From a virus, in IMG/VR virus record IMGVR_UViG_3300019764_000011, positions 1 through 39,478 of that record: 39,478 nucleotides of DNA. The stretch is one strand, 5' to 3'. This document shows, one piece after another, positions 30,832 through 38,384 of the stretch. The notes beneath the pieces were generated by a model, which ran no database searches, had not been told where the DNA came from, and saw only the letters and a program-made list of their open reading frames with translations. The translations under genes were made by a program, and so were the position numbers. Positions within the stretch are counted from its first letter, which is position 1. Each line of letters begins with the position of its first letter.

Positions 30832-31202
30832 TACTTACCCTCTGTGTTCTGTGCCTTTGGTGTTCGTTGCGAGTCTTGTTTGTTTATGATTGCTGGTTGG
30901 TATACAACCAGACTTAACAGAGCTATGAACACAGCACCTAGCACCGTCTTGACTATCCAGCTTCTAGCTTTAAGCAAAGGCTCAACCTGATCATGGCGCG
31001 CATAGGTCTCTCGCACATGCCGCTTAAACTCTTTCAAGTCTTCATGAATATCATCGTGACGTTTGTCTATATCGCGGAACTTGAGCGCATTGACGCGCTC
31101 ATTCGCTTTGATGTCGCCCAGCACTGACAAAACCTCGTCTACTTTGCCGGACAAGTTATCCATAAGCTTTTCCATCCTTTCCATGCGATTATCGTCACTC
31201 AT
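30831..31202 (-). CDS. Coiled-coil protein with C-terminal membrane helix (possible lysis/holin-type)
   Basis: 123 residues. Residues 1-75 are charged and heptad-like (RMERMEKLMDNLSGKVDEVLSVLGDIKANERVNALKF...). A single strong membrane segment follows (TVLGAVFIALLSLVVYQPAII, about 88-108), then a short polar tail. This architecture occurs in phage holin-like and XhlA-like proteins and in membrane anchors. The position at the end of the structural operon, with a secreted protein next, suggests lysis, but no endolysin is recognised nearby. Confidence 0.7.
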   Translation of the reverse strand: MSDDNRMERMEKLMDNLSGKVDEVLSVLGDIKANERVNALKFRDIDKRHDDIHEDLKEFKRHVRETYARHDQVEPLLKARSWIVKTVLGAVFIALLSLVVYQPAIINKQDSQRTPKAQNTEGK

Positions 31203-31206
31203 AATA

Positions 31207-31731
31207 CTACGCGCTCACTGCTGTAAATACTAGCGAATAGATGCACCAGATGTCAGAATTATCTATATTCGCAAATTCGAGAATGTAATCAGTATCAGAC
31301 TCTAACGATCGTTTTGAGCCGGTTGCTGAATACGTAACCGGATTGCCTGAGCTGCCCTGAGTTGACGGTGTTCTAATTATATCAAACGCCGTACCACCAC
31401 TGACTCCAGTAGCATCGTAAATAGCAACCGGCGAAGCCGTGCCTATTCGCTCGTTTAGATTGGTAATAGCACCAACAATTTCAGAGCCTAACGTAAACGT
31501 CGCGCCTTTAATCGGCTTATATCGCAACCCGCCGCCAGTTGATACACTGCGAGAGAAAATATCAACAGTGTAACCGGCTGGTACTCTAAATGCGTAGTGC
31601 TTTGTTGCGCCATTTGAAACTTCTACTTCAATAGATAGCGAATAGCCAACCCCTTGGTCAATGTACTGCTCTAGCGTTGACTTTGATATTATCGGCTGCA
31701 CTGTGCCGCCGAACGCTGTTCCGAAACTCAT
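31207..31731 (-). CDS. Probable virion decoration protein
   Basis: 174 residues, nearly all beta (YSLSIEVEVSNGATKHYAFRVPAGYTVDIFSRSVSTGGG, DYILEFANIDNSDIWCIYSLVFTAVSA). The pattern resembles small surface-exposed virion proteins of marine phages. The family is not recognised. It lies between the lipoprotein and the coiled-coil gene in the late operon. Confidence 0.68.
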   Translation of the reverse strand: MSFGTAFGGTVQPIISKSTLEQYIDQGVGYSLSIEVEVSNGATKHYAFRVPAGYTVDIFSRSVSTGGGLRYKPIKGATFTLGSEIVGAITNLNERIGTASPVAIYDATGVSGGTAFDIIRTPSTQGSSGNPVTYSATGSKRSLESDTDYILEFANIDNSDIWCIYSLVFTAVSA

Positions 31732-31742
31732 ATCATAACCTC

Positions 31743-32006
31743 TTAGTAGCAGTGTTCGCTGTTGGGGCGTTCATCGTGCCATCGCCCTTCGATGCAGTGT
31801 CGCACCTCATGAGCGAGACACTTCGGATAGTTCTTTAGTGTGATCTTGCAGTAGCCGTCGCGCCATTCTGCCAGACCGTCGTATTGCAAATGTTCATCAA
31901 ATTCAACCTGCATCACGAACGTTTTGCGCTCGATGCTGTGCTCTGTTTCATCAAACACTGAACAGCCCTGCATTAGCAGCAAGATTAGCGCCAGTGTGTA
32001 TCTCAT
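31743..32006 (-). CDS. Lipoprotein with HExxH zinc-protease-like motif
   Basis: 87 residues. Signal peptide with lipobox LMQGC (Cys15) predicts a lipid-anchored envelope protein. Residues 66-77 read HEVRHCIEGRWH, an HExxH zinc motif with a third His at the position expected for a metal ligand. The domain is tiny for a peptidase, about 70 mature residues, with four Cys (C53, C63, C71, C86). It could act in lysis, entry or superinfection exclusion, or be a vestigial fold. It overlaps the preceding gene by ATGA. Confidence 0.75.
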   Translation of the reverse strand: MRYTLALILLLMQGCSVFDETEHSIERKTFVMQVEFDEHLQYDGLAEWRDGYCKITLKNYPKCLAHEVRHCIEGRWHDERPNSEHCY

Positions 32007-32470
32007 GCCTGAGCCAACCCTTGCAGCATCAGTCCACGAGCTGCCTCTGGTGTTAGATCTGCTGAGAACTCAGGCCAAGGTACTGCACTGTTAACTGAGC
32101 GTAGAAATGAGCCTACATAATTGTAATCGTTCTCAAATTGCTCTGATTGATCGTCGTCGTACTTAGCACACCAAAGCCGATGCGCAGGGTGATCGAATAA
32201 CATTAGCGCTTGAGCCTTTGTTAGCCATAGCGATTTATCAGACTGAAGAAACAACCATTTAGCAGCTATAACAGCCTGATCATCATTAGATAGCGGCTCG
32301 CCATTGGGCAGTTCGCTTGGTAATATGAACGGATCAACAGCACTATGCAGTGTCGAAACGAATACCGTATTCACTCCGTCATGACTTCCAGCAAACGGGA
32401 ATCGTTTAGATAGCTCCCAAGCTTCTGACCCCTCAATACTACGCTGCTCAGTTTTGTATATGCTCCACAT
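32003..32470 (-). CDS. Hypothetical late protein
   Basis: 155 residues from the ATG at 32470, chosen because it has a perfect GGAGGTG ribosome site; a start upstream at 32533 would overlap the preceding gene by 62 nt. The protein is mixed and acidic (SNDDQAVIAAKWLFLQSDKSLWLTKAQALMLFDHPAHRLW) with no family recognised. It lies in the fibre/decoration run and is likely a virion or fibre-assembly protein. Confidence 0.68.
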   Translation of the reverse strand: MWSIYKTEQRSIEGSEAWELSKRFPFAGSHDGVNTVFVSTLHSAVDPFILPSELPNGEPLSNDDQAVIAAKWLFLQSDKSLWLTKAQALMLFDHPAHRLWCAKYDDDQSEQFENDYNYVGSFLRSVNSAVPWPEFSADLTPEAARGLMLQGLAQA

Positions 32471-32471
32471 A

Positions 32472-33200
32472 TCAAGCACCTCCAGCGATTGGTATAGTTC
32501 GCGTTGCACTCTGCCAAGCTGTTCCGTCGTCAATCAGCGTGTAGAAATCAGCTTCATCTTCTGTAATGTTGATAGCAGAGCCTACGACATTACCTTCTGC
32601 GTCATGCAGGTCTGTTGATGTTTTCCAATCTTCTTTAATCGGAATGCTCAGTAGTGTACCTGTATTTCGATCTCCGCCTGTCCATATTTTAGTGTCCTTA
32701 AATATTCCACTGAAATATGGGATACCTGTTGCAGAGTCTATTGATGATCCAAGTGCATCAATGCGCAAAACTGGAATTGCTTGGTTATATGTTAGGCCTA
32801 TTTCACCATCAAAGCTTATTGTAAATACGCTTGATACTTGACGAGCTATCATTTTATGTAGTTTGTTGTCTGATAAAACTGATGTATCAGAAAGTGACCC
32901 TATGTTCACTATACCTATATAAACGGTTCCGCCAGATGATATGGCTAATCTAGATGACCCGCCTCCCTTTTCTGTCAGAATATGCCCCCCGTCACTATCA
33001 AACAAAATGTCTGTTTCAAGCTCGAAATCATCACCTGAGTTGATTAATACACGGTCATTAAGCAAGTAATACATCAACCCAGCAGCACTCATCGACGTAA
33101 TGTAGCGCTGCACCGAGGCGGGAAACGTCGGAATCTCAAAAGCCGGAGGAAAACTCCCCGATTCGTACGCTATGTCAAACGCAGGATCGAATACAGGCAT
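32472..33200 (-). CDS. Fibre-like protein with concanavalin-type (LamG) lectin-like domain
   Basis: 242 residues. After a short N-terminal segment (PVFDPAFDIAYESGSFPPAFEIP, about 2-25), residues 60-195 read FELETDILFDSDGGHILTEKGG...SRLAISSGGTVYIGI...NKLHKMIARQVSSVFTISFDGEIGL...IPYFSGIFKDTKIW. This is the strand pattern of LamG/concanavalin-like folds used for sugar binding. The protein may bind the host surface. It lies downstream of a small structural gene. It is separated from the tail-tip gene by more than 11 kb. Confidence 0.72.
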   Translation of the reverse strand: MPVFDPAFDIAYESGSFPPAFEIPTFPASVQRYITSMSAAGLMYYLLNDRVLINSGDDFELETDILFDSDGGHILTEKGGGSSRLAISSGGTVYIGIVNIGSLSDTSVLSDNKLHKMIARQVSSVFTISFDGEIGLTYNQAIPVLRIDALGSSIDSATGIPYFSGIFKDTKIWTGGDRNTGTLLSIPIKEDWKTSTDLHDAEGNVVGSAINITEDEADFYTLIDDGTAWQSATRTIPIAGGA

Positions 33201-33202
33201 AG

Positions 33203-33535
33203 TTACGACCTATTGGCAGTGATCGTTACTTGATAGTATGATGCGCCTGAAGCGCCGGTTGGCGTGACGCGAACGGTTTTGATAGGTGAAGCAGCAGAAG
33301 CAAAAGCGCCGTCGACTGACACATCCACCGGAGAGTTGGCGAATGCAGTATAAGTCTGACCGCCCTGCACGACACCCTCAACAGCGAACGAGCCGACCGG
33401 AGACGCAGACGGAATAGTTAGTGCGGCATCGTCGAAGAATGATAGACCGACGGTTAGGCGGGGAAATGATTGATCTATGTTGTCAATAGTGAGCGTATCA
33501 GCAATAGCTCCCTGTTCTTTGTACGTTCTAGCCAT
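33203..33535 (-). CDS. Small structural protein
   Basis: 110 residues, beta-rich (QSFPRLTVGLSFFDDAALTIPSASPVGSFAVEGV, IKTVRVTPTGASGASYYQVTITANRS). It resembles small head-decoration or fibre-cap proteins. The family is not recognised. It has a dedicated TGG-TATAAT promoter and starts the leftward fibre/decoration run. Confidence 0.7.
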   Translation of the reverse strand: MARTYKEQGAIADTLTIDNIDQSFPRLTVGLSFFDDAALTIPSASPVGSFAVEGVVQGGQTYTAFANSPVDVSVDGAFASAASPIKTVRVTPTGASGASYYQVTITANRS

Positions 33536-33568
33536 GATATATACTCGCGCAAGTATGTTAGATGTCTC

Positions 33569-33577
33569 ATTATACCA
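33569..33577 (-). promoter_or_regulatory. Extended -10 promoter for the decoration/fibre run
   Basis: Minus-strand TGG-TATAAT, 34 nt before the ATG at 33535, within a 57-nt gap. Confidence 0.55.
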
Positions 33578-33592
33578 TACGCGAGCATGTTG

Positions 33593-33862
33593 TTATTCCT
33601 CTTCGACCTTGCGTCGAGTGCGGCGTGGCTTTTCTTCAGACTCTTGCTTATCTTCAATGATCTTAATACCAGTCGATTCAGCCCATGATTTAACATGAGG
33701 AAAATCGCCAGCAAGCACTACAGCATCGCACGAGTCTTGGAATCCGTACGTGCATGAGCCGTTTGAAAAGTAAACTTTATTGCCCTGATCTCGCAGATGT
33801 CTCGCTTTCAAAACATCTTCATCGCTAGCTCTGCCATTATTAACAAAGTAAATAATTTTCAT
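33593..33862 (-). CDS. Small protein downstream of the major capsid gene
   Basis: 89 residues. IIYFVNNGRASDEDVLKARHLRDQGNKVYFSNGSCTYG...CDAVVLAGDFPHVKSWAESTGIKIIED is an alternating strand/helix (Rossmann-like) pattern, followed by a charged tail (EEKPRRTRRKVEEE). The phage protein family is not recognised, but the pattern is common after capsid genes. Ribosome site AGGTG. It lies after the capsid terminator. Confidence 0.7.
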   Translation of the reverse strand: MKIIYFVNNGRASDEDVLKARHLRDQGNKVYFSNGSCTYGFQDSCDAVVLAGDFPHVKSWAESTGIKIIEDKQESEEKPRRTRRKVEEE

Positions 33863-33882
33863 ATATCACCTATACTTTCATT

Positions 33883-33907
33883 AAAAAAGGGGCAATTAAG
33901 CCCCTTT
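33883..33907 (-). terminator. Terminator after the major capsid gene
   Basis: Perfect 8-bp stem AAAGGGGC/GCCCCTTT with a 6-nt loop, continuing into further T residues on the minus strand, 16 nt after the capsid stop. Confidence 0.9.
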
Positions 33908-33922
33908 GTTAGTTGGTTGCGA

Positions 33923-34888
33923 TTAGGCTAAACTTTCAACAAGAGAAGCCGCTGCGTTTTTAGGATCAGTTACCAGATCCCAGTTTGCAGTTGTCGCAAC
34001 AGCCGCATCAGTTGGGTTAATACCTGCGGCAGTATCCCAAGCGTAGCCTTTGATCTTGAGCACAGTGTTAGTCTCGCCCTGATAAGTCAAGCCAAGGTTT
34101 TCCTGACCTACAACCTCATCAATAACAAAACGGCGACCTGTGCGCTCGATAACAGAACCAGCGTTATCAGTCAACAGCAAGATTCGGTTACGATCAGTAC
34201 CGGCATCGTCGTAGCTCAACGAAGGAATATCAGCAATGATGATAGGCTTGCCCATCACACCCTCTGTTACGCCCTGTACGATCTGAACGCCTGCAACCTC
34301 ATCGATCTTGTAGTTAGTGATCTTATCTTCAACCAGATCGAAGAATGCACCAGAGTTCATGATAGCAGCGCCGACGTTTTTGAACTGATCACCGAAAAGC
34401 TTCTGACCTTTCAGGATGTGCTTAACATTGGTTTTGCTAGCTTTATCTGTATCATCTTTCAATGAAGCAACGCCATCAGTAGCCGCTACCATTGCAGAGA
34501 TAATCAGATCAAGACCGCGAGCCAAGAAGTCAGACGCGAACTGTTGACCTAGCGCGTTTGCCATTTCGTCGATAGAACGGCCACGGCGCTCAAAGTTCTC
34601 GTATGTCTCAAAAACAGGGCCAATCTTGTGAGCTACGTCTACGCCGACATGCTCTTGCAGAGACATGCGCAAAGAAGCTACAGCCGTATCAACCGTTACA
34701 TCACGGCGAGTAACCAATCCAGATACTCGATTATACATCGCCTCACGGATGTAGTCACCCATGTAGTCCTCTGACCCGATAGTCAAAGTACCGTTGCTAG
34801 ATGCGTTGAACACATCTACGTTACGGGCCAGTTCTTCAATCGCGCCAAGATAAAACTCAGTTTGATATTGTGGTGTTAGTAATGCCAT
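33923..34888 (-). CDS. Major capsid protein
   Basis: 321 residues. The N-terminus MALLTPQYQTEFYLGAIEELARNVDVFNASSNGT, the VTRRDVTVDTAVASLRMSLQEHVGVDVAHKIGPV stretch and GQKLFGDQFKNVGAAIMNSGAFFDLVED...NYKIDEVAGVQIVQGV resemble the major capsid proteins of siphoviruses with a separate scaffold. The gene follows the scaffold gene and has a strong terminator downstream, as expected for the most abundant virion protein. The start has a weak GAAAGG ribosome site. Confidence 0.9.
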   Translation of the reverse strand: MALLTPQYQTEFYLGAIEELARNVDVFNASSNGTLTIGSEDYMGDYIREAMYNRVSGLVTRRDVTVDTAVASLRMSLQEHVGVDVAHKIGPVFETYENFERRGRSIDEMANALGQQFASDFLARGLDLIISAMVAATDGVASLKDDTDKASKTNVKHILKGQKLFGDQFKNVGAAIMNSGAFFDLVEDKITNYKIDEVAGVQIVQGVTEGVMGKPIIIADIPSLSYDDAGTDRNRILLLTDNAGSVIERTGRRFVIDEVVGQENLGLTYQGETNTVLKIKGYAWDTAAGINPTDAAVATTANWDLVTDPKNAAASLVESLA

Positions 34889-34974
34889 TTTTTCACCTTT
34901 CGATATAGTTTAGGTTGACAATTTAACCGCGATGTGCGGTAGTTATGCCAACCCCAACTTGAGGCTGGCTGAAA

Positions 34975-35754
34975 TTATTTTTTAGCTTGCTTGAGTAGTA
35001 ATTCACTATAAGCCTTTTGCCCATGCTCTTCGATATAATCAAGCTTTTGCTGACGAGACCAGCCTGCTACATTGCCTGCAACATCTCCACCTTGACCGCC
35101 TTTATAGCCGCTGCCTGATCCGCCATTCCAGAATAATCCAGACTTAACTTTCTGTTTTGCGTAAAAGTCACTAAACAAAACAGGGTTGCCCTCGGTGTCA
35201 AACATGCGCTTACCGTTATCAAGCGCGAATGCCGCACCGGTTTCTTCGTCAATCTCCACGCGACTTGCGTATAACTCAGCAAACTCTGCGAAATTCTCTT
35301 TCTTGAAAGAGTCGTCACTGATCGTGATGTCTTTCAAGTACTGCTTTTTCAAAGTCGCTAGCAACTTATCATGCAGCGACCTCGACTCTTGTTCTTTCTC
35401 TTCTGCGTATTTTTGAGCGCTATTAAGCCGTTCATCCCACTCAGTTTCCTTTTCTTTCCATGCGTTGATTTGACCAGACATCAGCTTAGAGCTAAGCTCA
35501 TCAAGCCGCCCCTCTGATGCCATCTTCAACATCTCATCCTGCTCTACGCGCTGCTGAAACTCTTGAAACTTCGCGTATTTATCTTCGTCAAATCCCTTAA
35601 AGCGCTGTTCTAATTGGCGCTTCTCTTCTAAAATCTGGTCTCGATTAGCTAGAATTTTAGCCTTCTCAGCTTCAAGTTCAGATCGTAATCGCGCCTCAAT
35701 CGCCGCCACATCCACTGGATTGTTTTGCGGTTGGTTTTCCTGTTGCTCTGCCAT
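34975..35754 (-). CDS. Capsid scaffold protein
   Basis: 259 residues. Long coiled-coil helices cover about 15-135 (VAAIEARLRSELEAEKAKILANRDQILEEKRQLEQRF..., broken in short runs), followed by a compact C-terminal part with a Gly-rich loop (GLFWNGGSGSGYKGGQGG) and a final helix with LDYIEEHGQKAYSELLLKQAKK that could bind the coat. This is the usual scaffold plan. It sits between portal and major capsid and starts from a TGC-TATAAT promoter. Confidence 0.88.
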   Translation of the reverse strand: MAEQQENQPQNNPVDVAAIEARLRSELEAEKAKILANRDQILEEKRQLEQRFKGFDEDKYAKFQEFQQRVEQDEMLKMASEGRLDELSSKLMSGQINAWKEKETEWDERLNSAQKYAEEKEQESRSLHDKLLATLKKQYLKDITISDDSFKKENFAEFAELYASRVEIDEETGAAFALDNGKRMFDTEGNPVLFSDFYAKQKVKSGLFWNGGSGSGYKGGQGGDVAGNVAGWSRQQKLDYIEEHGQKAYSELLLKQAKK

Positions 35755-35807
35755 CTTATATCACCTACTGGTTTTTTTTGCTTGATCGACTTGATCAAAC
35801 TTGTTAT

Positions 35808-35816
35808 ATTATAGCA
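35808..35816 (-). promoter_or_regulatory. Extended -10 promoter for scaffold and capsid
   Basis: Minus-strand TGC-TATAAT, the closest match to consensus in the series, in the 66-nt gap after the portal gene and 54 nt before the scaffold ATG. Standard -35 not found. Confidence 0.6.
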
Positions 35817-35820
35817 TACT

Positions 35821-37206
35821 TCAGAGACCGCTAGTTTCACGCTCTTGACGCGCCAGCTCTTGGTCTGTTTCGTAGTCAAAATCTTTATCCAGCGTTCCTG
35901 TATTAATAAGAACATCTGTATACGCCTTGCCGCTAATCACTCCGCTATTGAACGCATCTTTAGCCGATGCCGCGTGTTTGTCGTTATCAGCAACACTAAA
36001 ATCAGGCGTGATTGTTACGTCAACTTCAAGCGGTTCAAGCGTGTAGCTAGACATGATCTCTAACACTCGCTCGACATGCTCTTCAAGGCCAGATGCAAAC
36101 ATACGAAGCGCCGCACTACTGCCTGCGCTGTCGATGGATGCTTGTGTTGCAGTTTGAACCCCAGAAGGGCGAATACCGTTAGCGTCAATGCCAAACGCGC
36201 TAATGCGGCTTTCGATGTCTGCGACCTGTTCGCGAGCTTGCTCAATTGGCCCAGCATCAACCTGCACCCACTTCATATCTACATTAGAAGCGTCAGCTGA
36301 TCCCTCCTTGATGAATGCAGCCACATACGAAGCAAGCGCTGTCATCTTGAAGTCATCTGGCATTCCTCGACCAAACAATATCGGCTGCAATGCGTAGAAC
36401 ATCATATTTTTGATGTCGCTAGATACTTGGAAATGCTCGATTGTTAGCTCTGCAAGACCTTGATAAGGAGACCTTGCTATCAAAACTCCGGTTTTATTGG
36501 TGTAGAATAGAGAAACAGGCAGCTCATTATTTATACGGTCTGTTCCATTGCGGAACCTTACAATCTCACCTTGATCTTCTGGTGTTTCTAAATCATCATC
36601 TGAATACATGCGCCATTCTGTTGGCGTGATCTCAAATATGACGTTTTTATTATCGGTCAACTCATCTTCTGAATCAGTGATAACGCTAGACTGCCAGCGA
36701 AGCATAACAAGCCTACCTGTTCGCTGATCTGTCTTAAATGCCAGCACATCATCAATATCTATTTCACGAACAAATGGCCGATTCTCTGCGTCGATATAAT
36801 CAACAAACGCAAGAGTTAACCCTTTCGCTTGACCTAATTGCAACTGATCTTTAGCAAAAACCTCTACCGACTTTCCCTCTAAATCCATATCATCAAGCCA
36901 TTGGTAGCGCGTGCCGTACATATCATTGCCGCCTGACTCGATCTTAATCGGATTGGCGAGAACTTTGCCGCTGTCAGACTGGATTGTTCGTAGGTAGTAG
37001 TTTGTTAGATATGAGCGAGACAGACGCTGTTTGTAGATATGTTCAGGCTCGGAATCAAACTTAGGCAGGTAGATTGATTGCTTATCAGTATTAGCACTGA
37101 TGTAGCTTCCGCGAATTGACTTAAGACCATTTAACAAGTCTCTATAGATGCGGTTATCTGAGTACTGTTCACCGAGATACGGTGATCGTATATTCTTGTC
37201 TGACAC
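35821..37206 (-). CDS. Portal protein (DUF4055-like)
   Basis: 461 residues. The order SRSYLTNYYLRTIQSDSGKVLANPIKIE, YQWLDDMDLEGKSVEVFAKDQLQLGQAKGLTLAFVDYI, FYALQPILFGRGMP and PSGVQTATQASIDSAGSSAALRMFASGLEEHVERVLEIM follows DUF4055-type portal proteins. It forms the dodecameric DNA channel at one capsid vertex. The start codon is GTG (37206) with only a weak AGG ribosome site, and a 7-bp hairpin lies directly upstream. No terminase gene precedes it in the window, unlike the standard order. Confidence 0.88.
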   Translation of the reverse strand: MSDKNIRSPYLGEQYSDNRIYRDLLNGLKSIRGSYISANTDKQSIYLPKFDSEPEHIYKQRLSRSYLTNYYLRTIQSDSGKVLANPIKIESGGNDMYGTRYQWLDDMDLEGKSVEVFAKDQLQLGQAKGLTLAFVDYIDAENRPFVREIDIDDVLAFKTDQRTGRLVMLRWQSSVITDSEDELTDNKNVIFEITPTEWRMYSDDDLETPEDQGEIVRFRNGTDRINNELPVSLFYTNKTGVLIARSPYQGLAELTIEHFQVSSDIKNMMFYALQPILFGRGMPDDFKMTALASYVAAFIKEGSADASNVDMKWVQVDAGPIEQAREQVADIESRISAFGIDANGIRPSGVQTATQASIDSAGSSAALRMFASGLEEHVERVLEIMSSYTLEPLEVDVTITPDFSVADNDKHAASAKDAFNSGVISGKAYTDVLINTGTLDKDFDYETDQELARQERETSGL

Positions 37207-37209
37207 GTC

Positions 37210-37237
37210 GGCGCTACCTGATTTTCTAGATAGCGCC
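37210..37237 (-). promoter_or_regulatory. Hairpin in the portal 5' leader
   Basis: Perfect 7-bp inverted repeat GGCGCTA/TAGCGCC with a 14-nt loop; the likely AGG ribosome site is at the loop's 3' end and the downstream arm separates it from the GTG start by 10 nt. It probably affects portal translation. Confidence 0.6.
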
Positions 37238-37238
37238 T

Positions 37239-37247
37239 ATTGTATCA
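37239..37247 (-). promoter_or_regulatory. Extended -10 promoter for the portal gene
   Basis: Minus-strand TGA-TACAAT ending 1 nt before the leader hairpin, so transcription would begin within the hairpin or its loop. Confidence 0.5.
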
Positions 37248-37249
37248 CA

Positions 37250-37579
37250 TTAGACACGGCCCCACTTCGGGCTTCCGTTGCTCTTGACAATGTGAGGATG
37301 ACGTAGGACTAGCACTTTCGACTTGTCGCAGTCAATACCTATTTCACCGCTGTCTGAGAACCAAGTAACGTAAGCTGTATGGTTTTGGTCGTAGTCGTGT
37401 ACGTTGATACGGCACGATAGCCGATCAGGCACGGCGACCGTGCGAACATTGCTGCCCTCATGAATAACCATTACACATCCGTCATCGCAAGGCGCAACTT
37501 CGATATATGTCTGCGGGATAGCGTCGTCACCGTCGCGAGTGCAGAAATAAACAGGCTTACTTGGCGTTAGTATCAACAT
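37250..37579 (-). CDS. Hypothetical protein before the portal gene
   Basis: 109 residues, beta-rich (LILTPSKPVYFCTRDGDDAIPQTYIEVAP, VMVIHEGSNVRTVAVPDRLSCRINVHDYDQNHTAYVTWFS). The MLILT start recalls CsrA, but the rest does not fit. Five Cys. No family assigned. It occupies the place where a terminase would normally be. Confidence 0.66.
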   Translation of the reverse strand: MLILTPSKPVYFCTRDGDDAIPQTYIEVAPCDDGCVMVIHEGSNVRTVAVPDRLSCRINVHDYDQNHTAYVTWFSDSGEIGIDCDKSKVLVLRHPHIVKSNGSPKWGRV

Positions 37580-37680
37580 GCGACCACCATTCCTGATAAT
37601 ATTCCAACGATAAGCCCAATTGCGCTATACAGCAATAGCTCGTAAGGCAGCGTTTCGCCCGTATTGTCTGTCATGCTCAT
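37573..37680 (-). CDS. Small single-pass membrane peptide
   Basis: 35 residues (MSMTDNTGETLPYELLL then YSAIGLIVGILSGMVVAC). One C-terminal hydrophobic helix of about 20 residues ends in Cys. It overlaps both neighbours: ATGA with the upstream stop, and 7 nt with the downstream start. A GGAGG ribosome site is present. A holin-like size and form, but function not established. Confidence 0.6.
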   Translation of the reverse strand: MSMTDNTGETLPYELLLYSAIGLIVGILSGMVVAC

Positions 37681-37850
37681 TTCCCTTCCTCCAAATAATA
37701 CTCATCAACTATCGACTTGGCCTTATTGTATGGTGTCTCGTCGCCTTCTGTCAATACTTTAAGTGGTTCTTGCTGGTCGCTGTCACACGGTTCGTTAGCG
37801 CTAGCGCTCGCATCAATAGCTTTGCATCTGTTGCATTTGTTTTTGCACAT
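37677..37850 (-). CDS. Small Cys-rich acidic protein
   Basis: 57 residues: the first ten carry three Cys (MCKNKCNRCKAID), possibly a zinc site; the rest is acidic with an EYYLEEGK end. Its start overlaps the stop of the membrane protein gene (TAATG). No family recognised. Its frame also contains the repeat GCTAGCGCTAACG (ASASANE). Confidence 0.62.
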   Translation of the reverse strand: MCKNKCNRCKAIDASASANEPCDSDQQEPLKVLTEGDETPYNKAKSIVDEYYLEEGK

Positions 37851-38110
37851 TAGAATAGCTCCTTTATATCGGTTTTTAATTGCTTTATATGGCTAAACAC
37901 AATTTTTACAGACATCCACTTGTTTTCATATACGCATTCTGTCAAGTAAATAACCGATACGGCAATTGATATAAATAAAACAGCAAAAACAACAACTAAT
38001 GATATACCAATAGCAACACCTAACATAACTTTATAAGTGAACACCAACGGCGATAATACAGCAACTAGCACAAAAGGAATGACAATCCTTGGTTTTAGTA
38101 ACTTATTCAT
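37850..38110 (-). CDS. Small membrane protein with two hydrophobic segments
   Basis: 86 residues from the ATG at 38110 (GGAGGGGGTG directly upstream); a longer frame to 38173 is not used. Basic N-terminus (MNKLLKPR), two hydrophobic segments (IVIPFVLVAVLSPLVFTY and MLGVAIGISLVVVFAVLFISIAVSVIYL), then a charged tail (KQLKTDIKELF). Could be a holin or an envelope-modifying protein. Confidence 0.65.
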   Translation of the reverse strand: MNKLLKPRIVIPFVLVAVLSPLVFTYKVMLGVAIGISLVVVFAVLFISIAVSVIYLTECVYENKWMSVKIVFSHIKQLKTDIKELF

Positions 38111-38384
38111 CACCCCCTCCATTATTCCATCGCTCAACATCCTCATCGTCAGCGCCGTAAACAATACGGCCACATGATGCGCACTCTATTTTCTCAACAT
38201 CACAACCGCAAAAGCTATTCTGATGACATTCGCATTTCCAGAAGATCGGATCTTGGTTGCAGCATTGCGAAGGCTTGCAATTATTTGAAAAGCCGAACTT
38301 AGGAAGGTCTACTCCCTCGTAAGTGTATGTGTTGCCATTGTGCGCCTTAGATGGTATATCAATATGACTGACGAAATGGCTCAT
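38103..38384 (-). CDS. Cys-rich zinc-ribbon protein, Lar-like C-terminus
   Basis: 93 residues. Nine Cys in pairs (C-x4-CC, CEC, C-G-C and C-x2-C-G) and the end ECASCGRIVYGADDEDVERWN match the last zinc half and 'E.WN' tail of phage Lar-type restriction alleviation proteins. The first half is unlike Lar. It may counter host restriction or bind metal; weakly supported. It overlaps the lipoprotein gene by 26 nt. Confidence 0.65.
   Translation of the reverse strand: MSHFVSHIDIPSKAHNGNTYTYEGVDLPKFGFSNNCKPSQCCNQDPIFWKCECHQNSFCGCDVEKIECASCGRIVYGADDEDVERWNNGGGDE

Noticed and set aside
34946-34970. Weak GCCA.../...TGGC hairpin after the scaffold gene
   Set aside because: Its stem includes a G-T pair and it has no T-run, so I do not call it a terminator.
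37250-37579. Possible CsrA-type protein, because it begins MLILT
   Set aside because: Only the first five residues match; the rest lacks the CsrA strand pattern and is about twice the usual length.
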